From: Porphyromonadaceae bacterium FC4
GTDB taxonomy: Bacteria > Bacteroidota > Bacteroidia > Bacteroidales > Porphyromonadaceae
Assembly (NCBI GenBank): GCA_900120395.1
Contig: LT635553.1
Span: 912,254 to 976,253, forward strand
Length of the DNA: 64,000 nt
Direction: 5' to 3'
Part shown: positions 26,150 through 36,382 of the stretch, one piece after another
Layout: each line of letters starts with the position of its first letter
How positions within the stretch are numbered: position 1 is the stretch's first letter
The notes under the pieces: generated by a model
Database searches by the model: none
Told to the model about the DNA's origin: nothing
What the model saw: only the letters and a program-made list of their open reading frames with translations
Made by a program: the position numbers and the translations under genes

Positions 26150-27081
26150 AGCTTATTGCAGTAGTCAAAGAAGTGGAGCTCCTCCAGTGCTCTCCGGATG
26201 GCCTGCTCTTCCTCCGGCTCTATGGAGTGGAAGGGAATGCGATTGGGACCGAGGTCGAGGCCGATCAGCTTCATGATACGCTTCCCGGCGACGATGTTTC
26301 CTCTGTACTTAGCGATAACGTTAATCACGTCTTGAGCGTAGTTTTGCGCTTTCTTTGCACCCTCGAGATCGCCCTTCTCCCAGCAGGAGATCACCTGAGT
26401 GAGTACGCGGCCGATGTAGTTGCCGGTGCCGCTGATACCCCCTTTGGCACCGCCCATGACAAGAGCGGAGAGGATCGTCTCATCGAGGCCATAGAGCATG
26501 TCGTACTTACCATCCTTGTAGAGCATGCACTGGTTGTACTCGTAGTTGCTTTCGTAGGTGTATTTCAGCCCGGCAAAGGTGGGGACCTCCTTCTCCATAA
26601 CCCTCATGAAGTCGGTCATTGGGAGGAACGTACCATTGAAGGCAGGGATGTGGTAGTAGTAGAAGGGGAGCTCCGGGGCACCCTTGGCGATCTCACGGCA
26701 GTAGGCGGCGAGATCCTCCACGCGGCTCACCTTGGGAAAGGGCGAGGCCATGGCACCGATGCCGAAAGCACCGATCTCTTGGGCGTGACGAGCCAGCTCG
26801 CGTGACTCCTTGATAGAGGTAGAGCCTACATGGACGATGAGACGGAAGTCGTCCCACTCGATGGCGGCGCGCCATGCCTCGGCGAGGCGGATACGCTCCT
26901 CCTTTGTCAGCATATAGCCCTCGCCGGAGGAACCGTTGATGAAGACACCCTTCAGCCCATTGCTGTGGAGCATCCGGGCATAGGTGGGGATGATATCGGT
27001 GTTGATCTCCTCAGCAGCCGCATCCTTGTAAGGTGTAAACGGGGCTACTAGCAGCCCTTTGATCTTAGCAAATTCAGCCAT
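26146..27081 (-). CDS. nanA: N-acetylneuraminate lyase
   Basis: This class I aldolase of the DHDPS/NAL family splits Neu5Ac into ManNAc and pyruvate. It is 311 residues, a standard length. Marks are GVFINGSSGEGYMLTKEER (46-64, the GSSGE carboxylate-binding loop), Tyr143 in FYYYHIPAF, and the Schiff-base lysine K173 in FAGLKYTYESN. The position of the HIP and YTYESN residues favours NAL over DHDPS. It is the first gene of a nanLET-type operon whose second gene (nanE) is now a remnant. A possible -7 box TATCTTCG lies about 45 bp upstream on the minus strand, but its -33 element is poor. Confidence 0.9.
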   Translation of the reverse strand: MAEFAKIKGLLVAPFTPYKDAAAEEINTDIIPTYARMLHSNGLKGVFINGSSGEGYMLTKEERIRLAEAWRAAIEWDDFRLIVHVGSTSIKESRELARHAQEIGAFGIGAMASPFPKVSRVEDLAAYCREIAKGAPELPFYYYHIPAFNGTFLPMTDFMRVMEKEVPTFAGLKYTYESNYEYNQCMLYKDGKYDMLYGLDETILSALVMGGAKGGISGTGNYIGRVLTQVISCWEKGDLEGAKKAQNYAQDVINVIAKYRGNIVAGKRIMKLIGLDLGPNRIPFHSIEPEEEQAIRRALEELHFFDYCNKL

Positions 27082-27328
27082 AATTAAGATATTAAATTGT
27101 AGGGTTCAGACGTTTTGAATACACGAAGATACTAATAAATCACGCTAATGCGAAGTGTTTGATTTGGTATTGAGTGGCTAATATCACCGTGCTAAGAATC
27201 TATGACCTATAGGTCAATTTTATACCCACATAATTGGTATACAAGATCTTCCAGACACCTGGCTACAAGGGTGGAGTCAGAGATTATGACGGTAGTTGGG
27301 AGAAGTAACCATCCCTGATAGAGTTAGT

Positions 27329-27371
27329 GAGGGGGCGTGTCACACAGCAGTGTGGCGCGCCCCCTCTTTTT
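27329..27371 (+). terminator. Plus-strand-oriented strong terminator with no plus-strand gene before it
   Basis: A 17-bp stem (27329-27345 with 27350-27366) with loop AGCA is followed by TTTTT on the plus strand. Two of the pairs are G-U wobbles only in plus-strand RNA; in minus-strand RNA they would be A-C mismatches and there would be no U-run. The flanking genes (nanA and the sialate esterase) are both on the minus strand. Confidence 0.7.
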
Positions 27372-27390
27372 GTGCTATGGTCCCGATAGA

Positions 27391-29499
27391 CTACTGCTCC
27401 GGGATGGGTAGGATAAATGTGGGTACCGGCTGTCCACCGGCGGTACGTAGGTTGGCATCTGTCCAGCCGGTGAAAGCATAGGCGATGGAGACGATCCGAA
27501 GAGATCCCTCAGGACGTTTGATCCTCAGGCCTGCCCTGTCGATCTTGCCACTGAGGGGGATCCAATGCCCATCCAGCGTCTCCCCAAGGAGACCTCGCAC
27601 TTCGGCTCCGTCGGAGGTCTCTATAGCCCCTGCCCCGGCATCCAGTAAGAGCCTCCATCCATCGGCACATGCCTCGATGCGCATGGGTCTTGCCGCAGTC
27701 GCTTCTGCTCCATTCCGGTGACCGTAGACAGACTGAAGAGCCAGTTGTGCGGCACGCTCGCCGAGAGGCGTCTTGTCGTGGTAGTGCACATCGTCCCGCT
27801 CGCCTAGGTCATAGCTGGTGACCAGGCTTACCCCCTTCATCTCTTCTGCCATGCGCCGCTGAAGATCCCTGAATCGCCCCCAGGATGGCCGGTCCAGGTT
27901 GCTTAGCTGCACTGTCAGCACAGGTAGATCAGTACCGAAGTGCCGACGCAGATCCCGCACAAAGTGGGGAAAGAGGAGACTGTACTGCTCCGCATTCTCT
28001 GCATCACTCTCGCCCTGATACCACAGTACGCCGGAGAGCGACTGCCCATAGATAAGGCGGTAGCCTGTCTCTTCGTTGAAGGAGGGGTCATAGCTGTGTC
28101 TCTGAAAGGGATCCTTCGTGAGTTGTAGGTTGGTGTCCATTCGCTCCCGACACCACTGCATGGTGTAGTCGTTATCTCGCCAGTGATCAAAGACCTTAGC
28201 AAATCTCGGGTCGTCCTCCAGTATGTCTCTGCTCACCCATGAGGTGAGGGGGGTGCCTCCATTGTCTATCTCAATGACGCCTACCGGTACGTCCAGTGCA
28301 CTTGCCATCTGAGCGGCAAAAGCATATCCTACGGCTGAGAAGTCGAGTGCTGCCCCTGTGCTGACTGCACGCCAGGCACCATGGTAAAAGTCAAGCTCAT
28401 TAGCTCGACGCAGAGCCTCCTCGCTCCAAGGTCTGCTGTCTGTCTCTGCAAAAGGCCTCAGACGAAGTAGCCGAAGGGTTTCCTTCTGAGGATGGTGGAC
28501 CACCGCATAGTCCGAGCCTCCGGTGGCATCCCTGAGCGGGAATGCCATATTACTCTGACCGGTGACGAGCCAGACCTCTCCCACGAGGAGGTCGGAGAGA
28601 GTGATTGTTTTCTCTTTTCCCTCCACAGACAATACCTGAGGCTCTCTGGTTGCCCCTCCGGCAGGGAAGGTGATCGACCACTTACCATCATCTCCTACCG
28701 GAGCAGAGAGATAGCGTTTGCCTCGCCACTGGAGAGTGATTCGGTCCCCCCTGTCAGCATGGCCGGCGATCGTGTGGGTCACCCCCCGTCTCAGCACCAT
28801 ATTAGGTTGCCATGCGCCATCGATACAGAGACCGCCATAGTCCCCCGTGAGGCATCGGAAGACCGTCTCAGCCAGATGACGAGCACCGCGAGCATTGGGG
28901 TGAAGCGTAGGTGGATCGGTGATTAGGTCAGGGCGGTGGCGAAACGCCTCGTAGAGATCGATAAGTTTAGTCTGTCGGGCCTCTGCCACACGTGGAATCA
29001 GTCCCTGCAGGATCCGCTGCCAGTCGTGTGTGGAGGATATGTATCGTGAGTGACAGGGGAAGATGGGAGTCATGCTGCAGATCCGGATGTCCATTGCCGG
29101 ATTGACCGCTCTGAGGGAGTCGATCAGGGCACAGTAGTCTGCCACGAAGCGATCCCGGTAGTGTGGAAAGTTGCGAGGGTCTGTGTCGTTGAGTCCTAGG
29201 TGAATCACCGCTACATCAGGTTTGAATGCAAGTGCCGCAGCATACTCCTTCGTCTTCACGTAGGGATTGTGTCCGTCCGTGAGGAGGGTAGAGCCACTGT
29301 GACCGAAGTTCCGCACTTCATATTCTTCGCCAAGGAGATGCCCAAGGATAGTGGGGTAGGACTGCACCGCCGGATCCTCCAGCCCGTATCCATAGGTGAC
29401 AGAATTGCCGATACAGGCGACCCTAATGCACTGCGCCGAGAGCGAGGGCATGTGCGCCAAGCAGCTCCACAGAAGCAGCAGTAGAGTACTTTGTCTCAT
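27391..29499 (-). CDS. Two-domain sialate O-acetylesterase (SGNH plus SASA)
   Basis: This is a 702-residue exported esterase. From ATG 29499 (MRQSTLLLLLWSCL) it has a signal peptide; a further upstream ATG at 29535 would mask it. The first SGNH domain has CIGNSVTYGYG near 28, HLGLNDTDPRN near 101 and LHPNARGARHLAE near 204. A beta linker follows, then a sialate-O-acetylesterase (SASA) domain with GEVWLVTGQSNMAFPL near 304, VGVIEIDNGGTPLTSW near 414, and WYQGESDAENAEQY near 485. Such double esterases remove O-acetyl groups from sialic acid so sialidase and lyase can act. I recall NanS of Tannerella forsythia and EstA of B. fragilis as similar. It lies next to nanA and nanM. Confidence 0.85.
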   Translation of the reverse strand: MRQSTLLLLLWSCLAHMPSLSAQCIRVACIGNSVTYGYGLEDPAVQSYPTILGHLLGEEYEVRNFGHSGSTLLTDGHNPYVKTKEYAAALAFKPDVAVIHLGLNDTDPRNFPHYRDRFVADYCALIDSLRAVNPAMDIRICSMTPIFPCHSRYISSTHDWQRILQGLIPRVAEARQTKLIDLYEAFRHRPDLITDPPTLHPNARGARHLAETVFRCLTGDYGGLCIDGAWQPNMVLRRGVTHTIAGHADRGDRITLQWRGKRYLSAPVGDDGKWSITFPAGGATREPQVLSVEGKEKTITLSDLLVGEVWLVTGQSNMAFPLRDATGGSDYAVVHHPQKETLRLLRLRPFAETDSRPWSEEALRRANELDFYHGAWRAVSTGAALDFSAVGYAFAAQMASALDVPVGVIEIDNGGTPLTSWVSRDILEDDPRFAKVFDHWRDNDYTMQWCRERMDTNLQLTKDPFQRHSYDPSFNEETGYRLIYGQSLSGVLWYQGESDAENAEQYSLLFPHFVRDLRRHFGTDLPVLTVQLSNLDRPSWGRFRDLQRRMAEEMKGVSLVTSYDLGERDDVHYHDKTPLGERAAQLALQSVYGHRNGAEATAARPMRIEACADGWRLLLDAGAGAIETSDGAEVRGLLGETLDGHWIPLSGKIDRAGLRIKRPEGSLRIVSIAYAFTGWTDANLRTAGGQPVPTFILPIPEQ

Positions 29500-29633
29500 G
29501 AATAAGTCAGATAAGTAGGTTTTTAACCCCTCCAATATCCGAAAAATTTAGATTAGGGCAAAAGAAAGTAGGAGATAAACGCCATCCGGATAATTTCCTT
29601 GTATAAAAAGAGAACTCTATGTAAGGATATTGG

Positions 29634-29641
29634 TACCTTTG
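29634..29641 (+). promoter_or_regulatory. -7 box for nanM
   Basis: TACCTTTG matches the Bacteroidetes -7 consensus and lies 57 bases before the nanM ATG. No good TTTG sits 20 bases upstream, so the promoter may need an activator. Confidence 0.5.
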
Positions 29642-29698
29642 GATAAGACCTTTGTAATGCGTTCTGTCGTCAATAGATGAGACGACACAAGAGAGTCA

Positions 29699-30937
29699 AT
29701 GAAGGATAGAATAAGTATAAGACCTCGCTTTGCGCTGCTCCTCGGACTGATGATCAGCCTGATGGGCTCGGGATGTCGAGCAAATCAGGAGAGTAAGACT
29801 ACGATGAGTCGACTGACAAAGATCGCCCTCCCTCAGGAGTTCGTCTCCGATGAGGAAGGGTTGGAGAAGGGAGTCTCCGGAGCATTTGCCGGAGTGCTGG
29901 GAGAGTGGCTGATCTATGGTGGAGGGTGCAACTTTCCCGACAAGGGACCCCTTGAGGGGGGGCAGAAGCGCTTCTACAGCAGGATCCACGCCCTGCGTAT
30001 ATCGGGCGAGGGTGAGGTCCTTGACACACTTACGCTAGGTGCTCTCGAACGACCCTCCGGCTACGGAGCCTCACTTCGGTCGGAGGAGGGGGACACACTC
30101 TACTTCATCGGTGGTACCGATGGTACCGCTTCCCTCCGCTCGATCTGCAGGATCACTCTGAACAAAAAAGGTGTGCCGACGCTCGAGCGCCAGACAGATG
30201 CTCTCTCTCATGGATGGTATGAGGGTAGCGCAGCTATCGTAGGTAGACGGCTTTGCCTAGTGGGTGGCTGGGCTGCACCCGGACGGCCGATGCGTGAAGT
30301 GGAGGCGATGGATCTGCATGAGGGTGGCGAGCTTCGACCTATCGCTCCGTTACCTGACGGAGTACGCATACAGCCGATTGCCTTTGCCCACTCGGGCAAG
30401 CTTTTTGTCTGCGGAGGCTTTGCGCCGTCAGAGGGAGGGAGAGCGCCGCTGATGCAGGACAGGAGCTACGCCCTACGGCTCGGGGATGAGACTGCCGAGT
30501 GGCAGCTGGTCAGCGACCATCCCGTGCTGGAGGAGGGCGGCCGCAAGCTCCTCTTCGTAGGTACTGCTGTGGCGTATGATGAGGTCGCTGAGAGGATCTA
30601 TGCAGTGGGAGGTGTGGACTACGATATCTTCCGGAGTGCACTGGAGCGCGAGTATCGTCAGGGGCTGGCGACAGCATCAGGTGACCGGGCAGCGCTGGAG
30701 GACTTCGCCCGACAGCGCATCGAGTACATGACGCGCGATCCGGAGGCATACTGCTTCATGCCACACACGATCAACCTTGACTACGAGAGCGGTGAGTGGT
30801 CTGTTGTGGCTACGGATACCGCTTTCGCCACTGCCGGTAGTGCTTTGGCCGCTCAGGGCGGTACACTCTACCTCGTGGGTGGGGAGAGGAAGCCGGGTGT
30901 GCGCACGCCGGATATTTGGCAACTGTGTCTCGACTGA
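29699..30937 (+). CDS. nanM: N-acetylneuraminate epimerase (mutarotase) NanM, lipoprotein
   Basis: NanM speeds conversion of alpha-Neu5Ac, as released by sialidase, to the beta anomer used by transporters. The 412-residue protein is a kelch beta-propeller with a lipoprotein signal (LLLGLMISLMGSGCRANQ, Cys26), so it is likely anchored at a membrane facing the periplasm or outside. Kelch-like GG turns recur: EWLIYGGGCNFPDKGPLEGG near 70, LYFIGGTDGTASL near 138, LCLVGGWAAPGRPMREV near 182, LFVCGGFAPSEGG near 233, IYAVGGVDYD near 300, and LYLVGGERKPGVRTPDIW at the end. It is divergent from the sialate esterase across a 200-bp gap. Confidence 0.85.
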   Translation: MKDRISIRPRFALLLGLMISLMGSGCRANQESKTTMSRLTKIALPQEFVSDEEGLEKGVSGAFAGVLGEWLIYGGGCNFPDKGPLEGGQKRFYSRIHALRISGEGEVLDTLTLGALERPSGYGASLRSEEGDTLYFIGGTDGTASLRSICRITLNKKGVPTLERQTDALSHGWYEGSAAIVGRRLCLVGGWAAPGRPMREVEAMDLHEGGELRPIAPLPDGVRIQPIAFAHSGKLFVCGGFAPSEGGRAPLMQDRSYALRLGDETAEWQLVSDHPVLEEGGRKLLFVGTAVAYDEVAERIYAVGGVDYDIFRSALEREYRQGLATASGDRAALEDFARQRIEYMTRDPEAYCFMPHTINLDYESGEWSVVATDTAFATAGSALAAQGGTLYLVGGERKPGVRTPDIWQLCLD

Positions 30938-31033
30938 GATGATAATGATATATGAAATAGGGGAGCCGGGTCGCAGGATGCGAACCGGCTCTCTATCTAT
31001 ATGGGGGATCGCCTGGTGACGTGTGCTGAAAAA

Positions 31034-31117
31034 TGACGGATAGAAGAGAAATGTTTCCGGTAGGAAAGAGAACGATTTGACGGATAGTAGTGATCTGTTT
31101 CCAGTAGGAAACTTTTT
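31034..31117 (+). repeat. Interspersed 44-bp-unit dimer repeat, copy 4
   Basis: Two units begin TGACGGATAGAAG and TGACGGATAGTAG, with hairpins TTTCCGGTAGGAAA and GTTTCCAGTAGGAAAC, ending TTTTT. It lies between nanM and the rRNA promoters and is oriented towards the 16S gene. It could terminate nanM transcription, since the last hairpin plus U-run has terminator form. Confidence 0.9.
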
Positions 31118-31206
31118 GCGGTCATGCGGTTACTTTTTGTGATGTCTGTATCTGTTTGTTTATCAGGAAGAAGGGTGAACGTTTGGTTGGTTTTGTGGTT
31201 GGGGTG

Positions 31207-31238
31207 TTTGGTGGTGTGAGAAATTGTTTCTACCTTTG
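31207..31238 (+). promoter_or_regulatory. rRNA promoter P1
   Basis: TTTG (31207-31210), 20 bases, then TACCTTTG (31231-31238): an exact fit to the Bacteroidetes primary sigma consensus. It lies 115 bp upstream of a second promoter of the same form. Confidence 0.8.
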
Positions 31239-31322
31239 CACTCGCAAACGAGCAAGAGTGTTTTCGTTTTTTCCACCTGCGGATGCGCAGGACAAGGTGT
31301 TTCGGGGATTTTTCTTCGATAT

Positions 31323-31353
31323 TTTGTGGGAAAGGAAACTTTTTGTACCTTTG
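31323..31353 (+). promoter_or_regulatory. rRNA promoter P2
   Basis: TTTG (31323-31326), 19 bases, then TACCTTTG (31346-31353). Tandem strong promoters are usual for rRNA genes. The predicted start near 31360 gives a leader of about 260 bases. Confidence 0.8.
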
Positions 31354-31411
31354 CAAAACCAACGCCAAAAAGCTGGCGTTAACGAGGAGGTCATAGACAT
31401 AATGAACAAGG

Positions 31412-31444
31412 GCATCGCGCCGTTTTCTGATTTTGGTGCGATGC
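31412..31444 (+). other. Leader hairpin in the rRNA transcript
   Basis: GCATCGCGCC (31412-31421) pairs with GGTGCGATGC (31435-31444). A purine-rich AACGAGGAGG and an ATG lie just before it, giving an 18-codon mini-ORF (31402-31458). Translation is doubtful. The hairpin may help antitermination or processing. Further down, 31527-31546 can pair with sequence after the 16S gene (see finding). Confidence 0.5.
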
Positions 31445-31617
31445 GAACAAACAAGTAGTACAAGGGATATTTTTATAGATATAAGAATGTGCCACGTTAA
31501 TTTTCAGACGAGAGACTAACTTGGGTGTTTACGTACAACCTAAGCCGAGGAGGACTTTCTTTTTGATCTAGGTAAAGGATATCGTCTGCTTTTATAGTAG
31601 ACACAATTATTTTACTA

Positions 31618-33153
<1,536 letters not shown>

Positions 33154-33437
33154 TGGAGCCATTTCGAGAGGAATAGTTCTCTGTTATAGATGGTTTAGGT
33201 GGTAGACATTCGGAGGTTGGTCTTCCGAGTCTGAAGGGTCACGGTCGTGGGTGTATGCCCATGTGTGACCGAAGTGGTTCATGCTTCTGCATGGGTTGGT
33301 TGCTGCTTTGTGCAGTATGCTCCTATGTAGCCTGCGTGACTACTTGTTTGTCGTCCTTGTTTATTTTTTTTCTATCTTTTCGGATGGATAATGTCTCTTC
33401 CTTTTTCATATTTTCCGAGCATATCTTTTTGCTCTAT
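33154..33437 (+). other. 16S 3' flank without tRNA or 23S
   Basis: I searched this stretch by eye for tRNA-Ile, tRNA-Ala and the start of 23S and found none. 33192-33207 (GGTTTAGGTGGTAGAC) can pair with the leader at 31527-31546, which would form the long-range processing stem around pre-16S. Several local hairpins are present. The T-rich part from 33340 is not coding. Confidence 0.6.
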
Positions 33438-33473
33438 CAGTTTGTCTTATCCTGAAGACAGACTGTTTTTTTT
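33438..33473 (+). terminator. Intrinsic terminator of the 16S transcript
   Basis: An 11-bp stem, CAGTTTGTCTT (33438-33448) with AAGACAGACTG (33455-33465), with loop ATCCTG, is followed by eight T residues. The single non-Watson-Crick pair is a wobble in plus-strand RNA, so it is oriented for the 16S transcript. Confidence 0.85.
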
Positions 33474-33541
33474 GTTCTGGTATGGTCTGCTTTATTCATG
33501 CCCGGGACTTGTATTATGGCGGATGAGACCTGAGAGGAGCG

Positions 33542-33573
33542 TTGGTTAATTCTACGAAAAAGGTTTACCTTTG
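33542..33573 (+). promoter_or_regulatory. polA promoter
   Basis: TTGG (33542-33545), 20 bases, then TACCTTTG (33566-33573). The -7 box runs into an in-frame TTG at 33571, so that codon cannot be the translation start. The transcript would begin near 33580. Confidence 0.75.
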
Positions 33574-33597
33574 AGTAAAAGAAAAACAAAGCTTGTT

Positions 33598-36381
33598 ATG
33601 CCCGATAAACTATACCTACTCGATGCGTATGCCTTGATCTATAGAGGCTATTTCCCTTTTGTAAACAATCCTCGCCTCACATCACAGGGAGATGATACTT
33701 CGGCAGTGGTAGGTTTTCTCAATACTTTTGATGATATACTCAACCGTGCAGGTGCGGCATACGTAGCCGTTGTATTTGATCCTCCTACACCTACGTTTAG
33801 ACACATTCAATATCCGGAGTACAAAGCTCAGCGCGAGCGTACGCCGGAAGCAATCAGCTACGCCGTTCCCTATATACGACAGATCATAGAGGCACGCGGT
33901 GTGAAGATCTTCACCGTAGATGGGTATGAAGCGGATGATATCATTGGCACGATCGCTCATCGTGCGGCAAGTCATCATCCGGACCTGGAGATCTTTATGA
34001 TCACCCCAGACAAAGACTACGGGCAGCTCGTGACGGAGAAGATACATATTCTCAAGCCGGCTAAAGGTGGGCAGTATGATGACCTAGGGCCGAGCGAAGT
34101 GGCAGAGATGCACGGGCTGAAGGATTCAAGCCAAGTAATTGACTACTTGGCACTTATGGGAGATAGCTCGGATAATATACCGGGTATCCCAAAGGTCGGA
34201 AAGAAGACAGCAGCCAATCTGCTCCAAGAGTTTGGCTCTATAGAGGGTATATACGAGCATATCGACGAAGTACCGGGAAAGGTGGTTAAAAACAACTTGA
34301 TCGAATACCAAGCTCAGCTCAAACAGGCACGGGAATTGGTAACTATCGTCAGAGATGCCCCGGTTGATTTCAAGCTGGAAGATATGCTTCCGCTTCCTGC
34401 TGACTACGAGAAGCTGACGGAGCTCTATCAAGAGCTTGAGTTCAACACCAAGCTTCGTAAACTCCAGGAGGAGATGGGTGAGCTGCCAACACCACAACGT
34501 GAACGCTCGCTTTTTGATGAGCCGGTCTTTGCCGGCTCAGATAAGGAGGAGAATAACCCAAATCCAGAAAAAAGAGAGTGCGACTACCAGCTGCTTACTG
34601 AGCGAGAAGGGATCGAGGACCTTGCTAAAAAGCTTATGGCAGCGGAAGCTTTCGCATTTGATACTGAGACAGAGGGACTGAATCCCCTTGAGGATGCCAT
34701 AGTGGGGTTGTCCATAGCTATAAAGCCTCACGAGGCGTGGTACATTCCTCTGTCTCCTATGCATGCTGAAGCGGTAGAGCAGCTGAGACCCTTTCGTGAG
34801 GTTTTTAGGAATAAGAAAATCCTGAAAATAGGTCAGAACTTGAAGTTTGATCTCAAAGTTCTCTCTCGATACAATGTCACTTCGGAGGGTCCATTTTGGG
34901 ATACGATGATCGCTCACTACCTTATCAATCCTGAGCAGAGGCATGGCATGGACTACATTGCTCCGATCTACTTGGGGTTCAAGCCAATGCCGATAGAGGA
35001 GTTGATCGGTCCTAGAGGTAAAAAACAGTTGACCATGGGACAGTTGAGTCCGGAAACGGTACTGCCTTATGCTGCTGAAGATGCGGATGTCACGCTTCAA
35101 CTGTATGAGGTTCTGAAGCCCAAAATAGAGAACGATCAGGCGCTGAAAGAACTGTTCTATAAAGTGGAAATGCCTCTGATGAGAGTACTTCTGGAGATGG
35201 AACTTGAGGGTGTCAAGCTTGATGCTCATCTGCTCAAGAACGCTGTGCAAGAAATGGGTGAAAGCTTGAAAAAACTCGAGCAAGAAATCTACGATAGTGC
35301 CGGTCTCAGCTTCAATATAGGCTCCCCGAAGGAAGTCGGCGAGGTTCTTTTTGATCACCTCAAGCTTGTAGATAAACCGGCAAAAACACCTACCGGACAG
35401 TATAAGACTAATGAAGAGACCCTTGAAAAGATCAGTGACCTTCATCCTGTGGTTAATTTGATCCTTGACTACCGGGGGCAGCGTAAACTACTAAATACCT
35501 ATGTCGAACCCCTGCCAGAATATATTAGCCCTAGTGATGGTCGGATTCATACCACTTATAATCAAACAGTGACAGCCACAGGGCGTCTCTCTAGTTCGGA
35601 TCCAAACCTTCAGAATATCCCCATCCGTAGTTCAGCCGGTCGACAGATTCGTGTCGCTTTTACCGGTCATCACCCTGAGAAAGGTGACCGCTTTGTATCT
35701 GCTGACTACTCTCAAATTGAACTACGTATCATGGCGCATTTGAGTGGTGATGAGAATCTTATTCGAGCTTTTCAAGAAGGTATGGATATCCATGCAGTCA
35801 CAGCGGGGCATATTTATGGTATTCAACCGGAAGATGTATCACCAGAGTACCGTAGGAGAGCTAAGACTGCGAACTTTGGTATCATCTATGGTATTTCTGC
35901 ATTTGGCCTGAGCAGTCGTCTCTCTATATCGCGTAGCGAAGCCAGCAGTCTTATCAATGGCTATTTTGAGTCCTTCCCTGCTGTTAAGGATTATATGAAT
36001 AAGGCTATACGTCAAGCCAGTGACCAGGGATACGTAGAAACACTCATGGGGCGAAGACGCTATCTGCCCAATATCAACTCTAGGAACGCCAATGTCCGAG
36101 GAGGGGCAGAGCGCAATGCTATCAATGCCCCGATTCAGGGCTCTGCCGCTGATATTATCAAACTGGCTATGATCAGAGTACAGCAAAGACTCGAGAAGGA
36201 AAAGCTCCAAGCTAGGATGATCCTGCAGGTTCATGATGAGCTGTGTTTTACTTGTCCTCAAGACGAAACCGACGCTCTAGTCTCACTGATTAGAGAAGAG
36301 ATGGAGGGAGTCATGCCTAAGCTGTCTGTGCCTCTCATCGTAGATGTAGGTGTGGGTAAAAATTGGTTCGAAGCTCATTGA
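33598..36381 (+). CDS. polA: DNA polymerase I
   Basis: PolA fills gaps and removes RNA primers in replication and repair. From ATG 33598 (MPDKLYLLDAYALIYRG) it has 927 residues with all three domains. The 5'-nuclease has VDGYEADDIIGTIA near 110 and LMGDSSDNIPGIPKVGKKTA near 190. The 3'-5' exonuclease has AFDTETEGLNPLE near 350 with Asp and Glu kept, so proofreading looks active. The polymerase has FVSADYSQIELRIMAHLSGD near 698, RRRAKTANFGIIYGISAFGL near 752 and LQVHDELCF near 877. An upstream in-frame TTG (33571) lies within the promoter and is rejected. It is followed 1 bp later by the HhH protein gene. Confidence 0.97.
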   Translation: MPDKLYLLDAYALIYRGYFPFVNNPRLTSQGDDTSAVVGFLNTFDDILNRAGAAYVAVVFDPPTPTFRHIQYPEYKAQRERTPEAISYAVPYIRQIIEARGVKIFTVDGYEADDIIGTIAHRAASHHPDLEIFMITPDKDYGQLVTEKIHILKPAKGGQYDDLGPSEVAEMHGLKDSSQVIDYLALMGDSSDNIPGIPKVGKKTAANLLQEFGSIEGIYEHIDEVPGKVVKNNLIEYQAQLKQARELVTIVRDAPVDFKLEDMLPLPADYEKLTELYQELEFNTKLRKLQEEMGELPTPQRERSLFDEPVFAGSDKEENNPNPEKRECDYQLLTEREGIEDLAKKLMAAEAFAFDTETEGLNPLEDAIVGLSIAIKPHEAWYIPLSPMHAEAVEQLRPFREVFRNKKILKIGQNLKFDLKVLSRYNVTSEGPFWDTMIAHYLINPEQRHGMDYIAPIYLGFKPMPIEELIGPRGKKQLTMGQLSPETVLPYAAEDADVTLQLYEVLKPKIENDQALKELFYKVEMPLMRVLLEMELEGVKLDAHLLKNAVQEMGESLKKLEQEIYDSAGLSFNIGSPKEVGEVLFDHLKLVDKPAKTPTGQYKTNEETLEKISDLHPVVNLILDYRGQRKLLNTYVEPLPEYISPSDGRIHTTYNQTVTATGRLSSSDPNLQNIPIRSSAGRQIRVAFTGHHPEKGDRFVSADYSQIELRIMAHLSGDENLIRAFQEGMDIHAVTAGHIYGIQPEDVSPEYRRRAKTANFGIIYGISAFGLSSRLSISRSEASSLINGYFESFPAVKDYMNKAIRQASDQGYVETLMGRRRYLPNINSRNANVRGGAERNAINAPIQGSAADIIKLAMIRVQQRLEKEKLQARMILQVHDELCFTCPQDETDALVSLIREEMEGVMPKLSVPLIVDVGVGKNWFEAH

Positions 36382-36382
36382 T

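Noticed and set aside
26173-26805. 210-codon plus-strand reading frame
   Set aside because: Antisense to nanA; no start signal or family match.
31156-31458. 100-codon plus-strand ORF upstream of 16S
   Set aside because: Both rRNA promoters lie inside it and its composition is not protein-like.
33154-33437. tRNA genes in the 16S 3' spacer
   Set aside because: No cloverleaf, no GGTTCGA-type T loop and no CCA-ready acceptor found by eye.
34537-35445. 302-codon minus-strand ORF opposite polA
   Set aside because: Antisense to the exonuclease and polymerase regions of polA; no family features.
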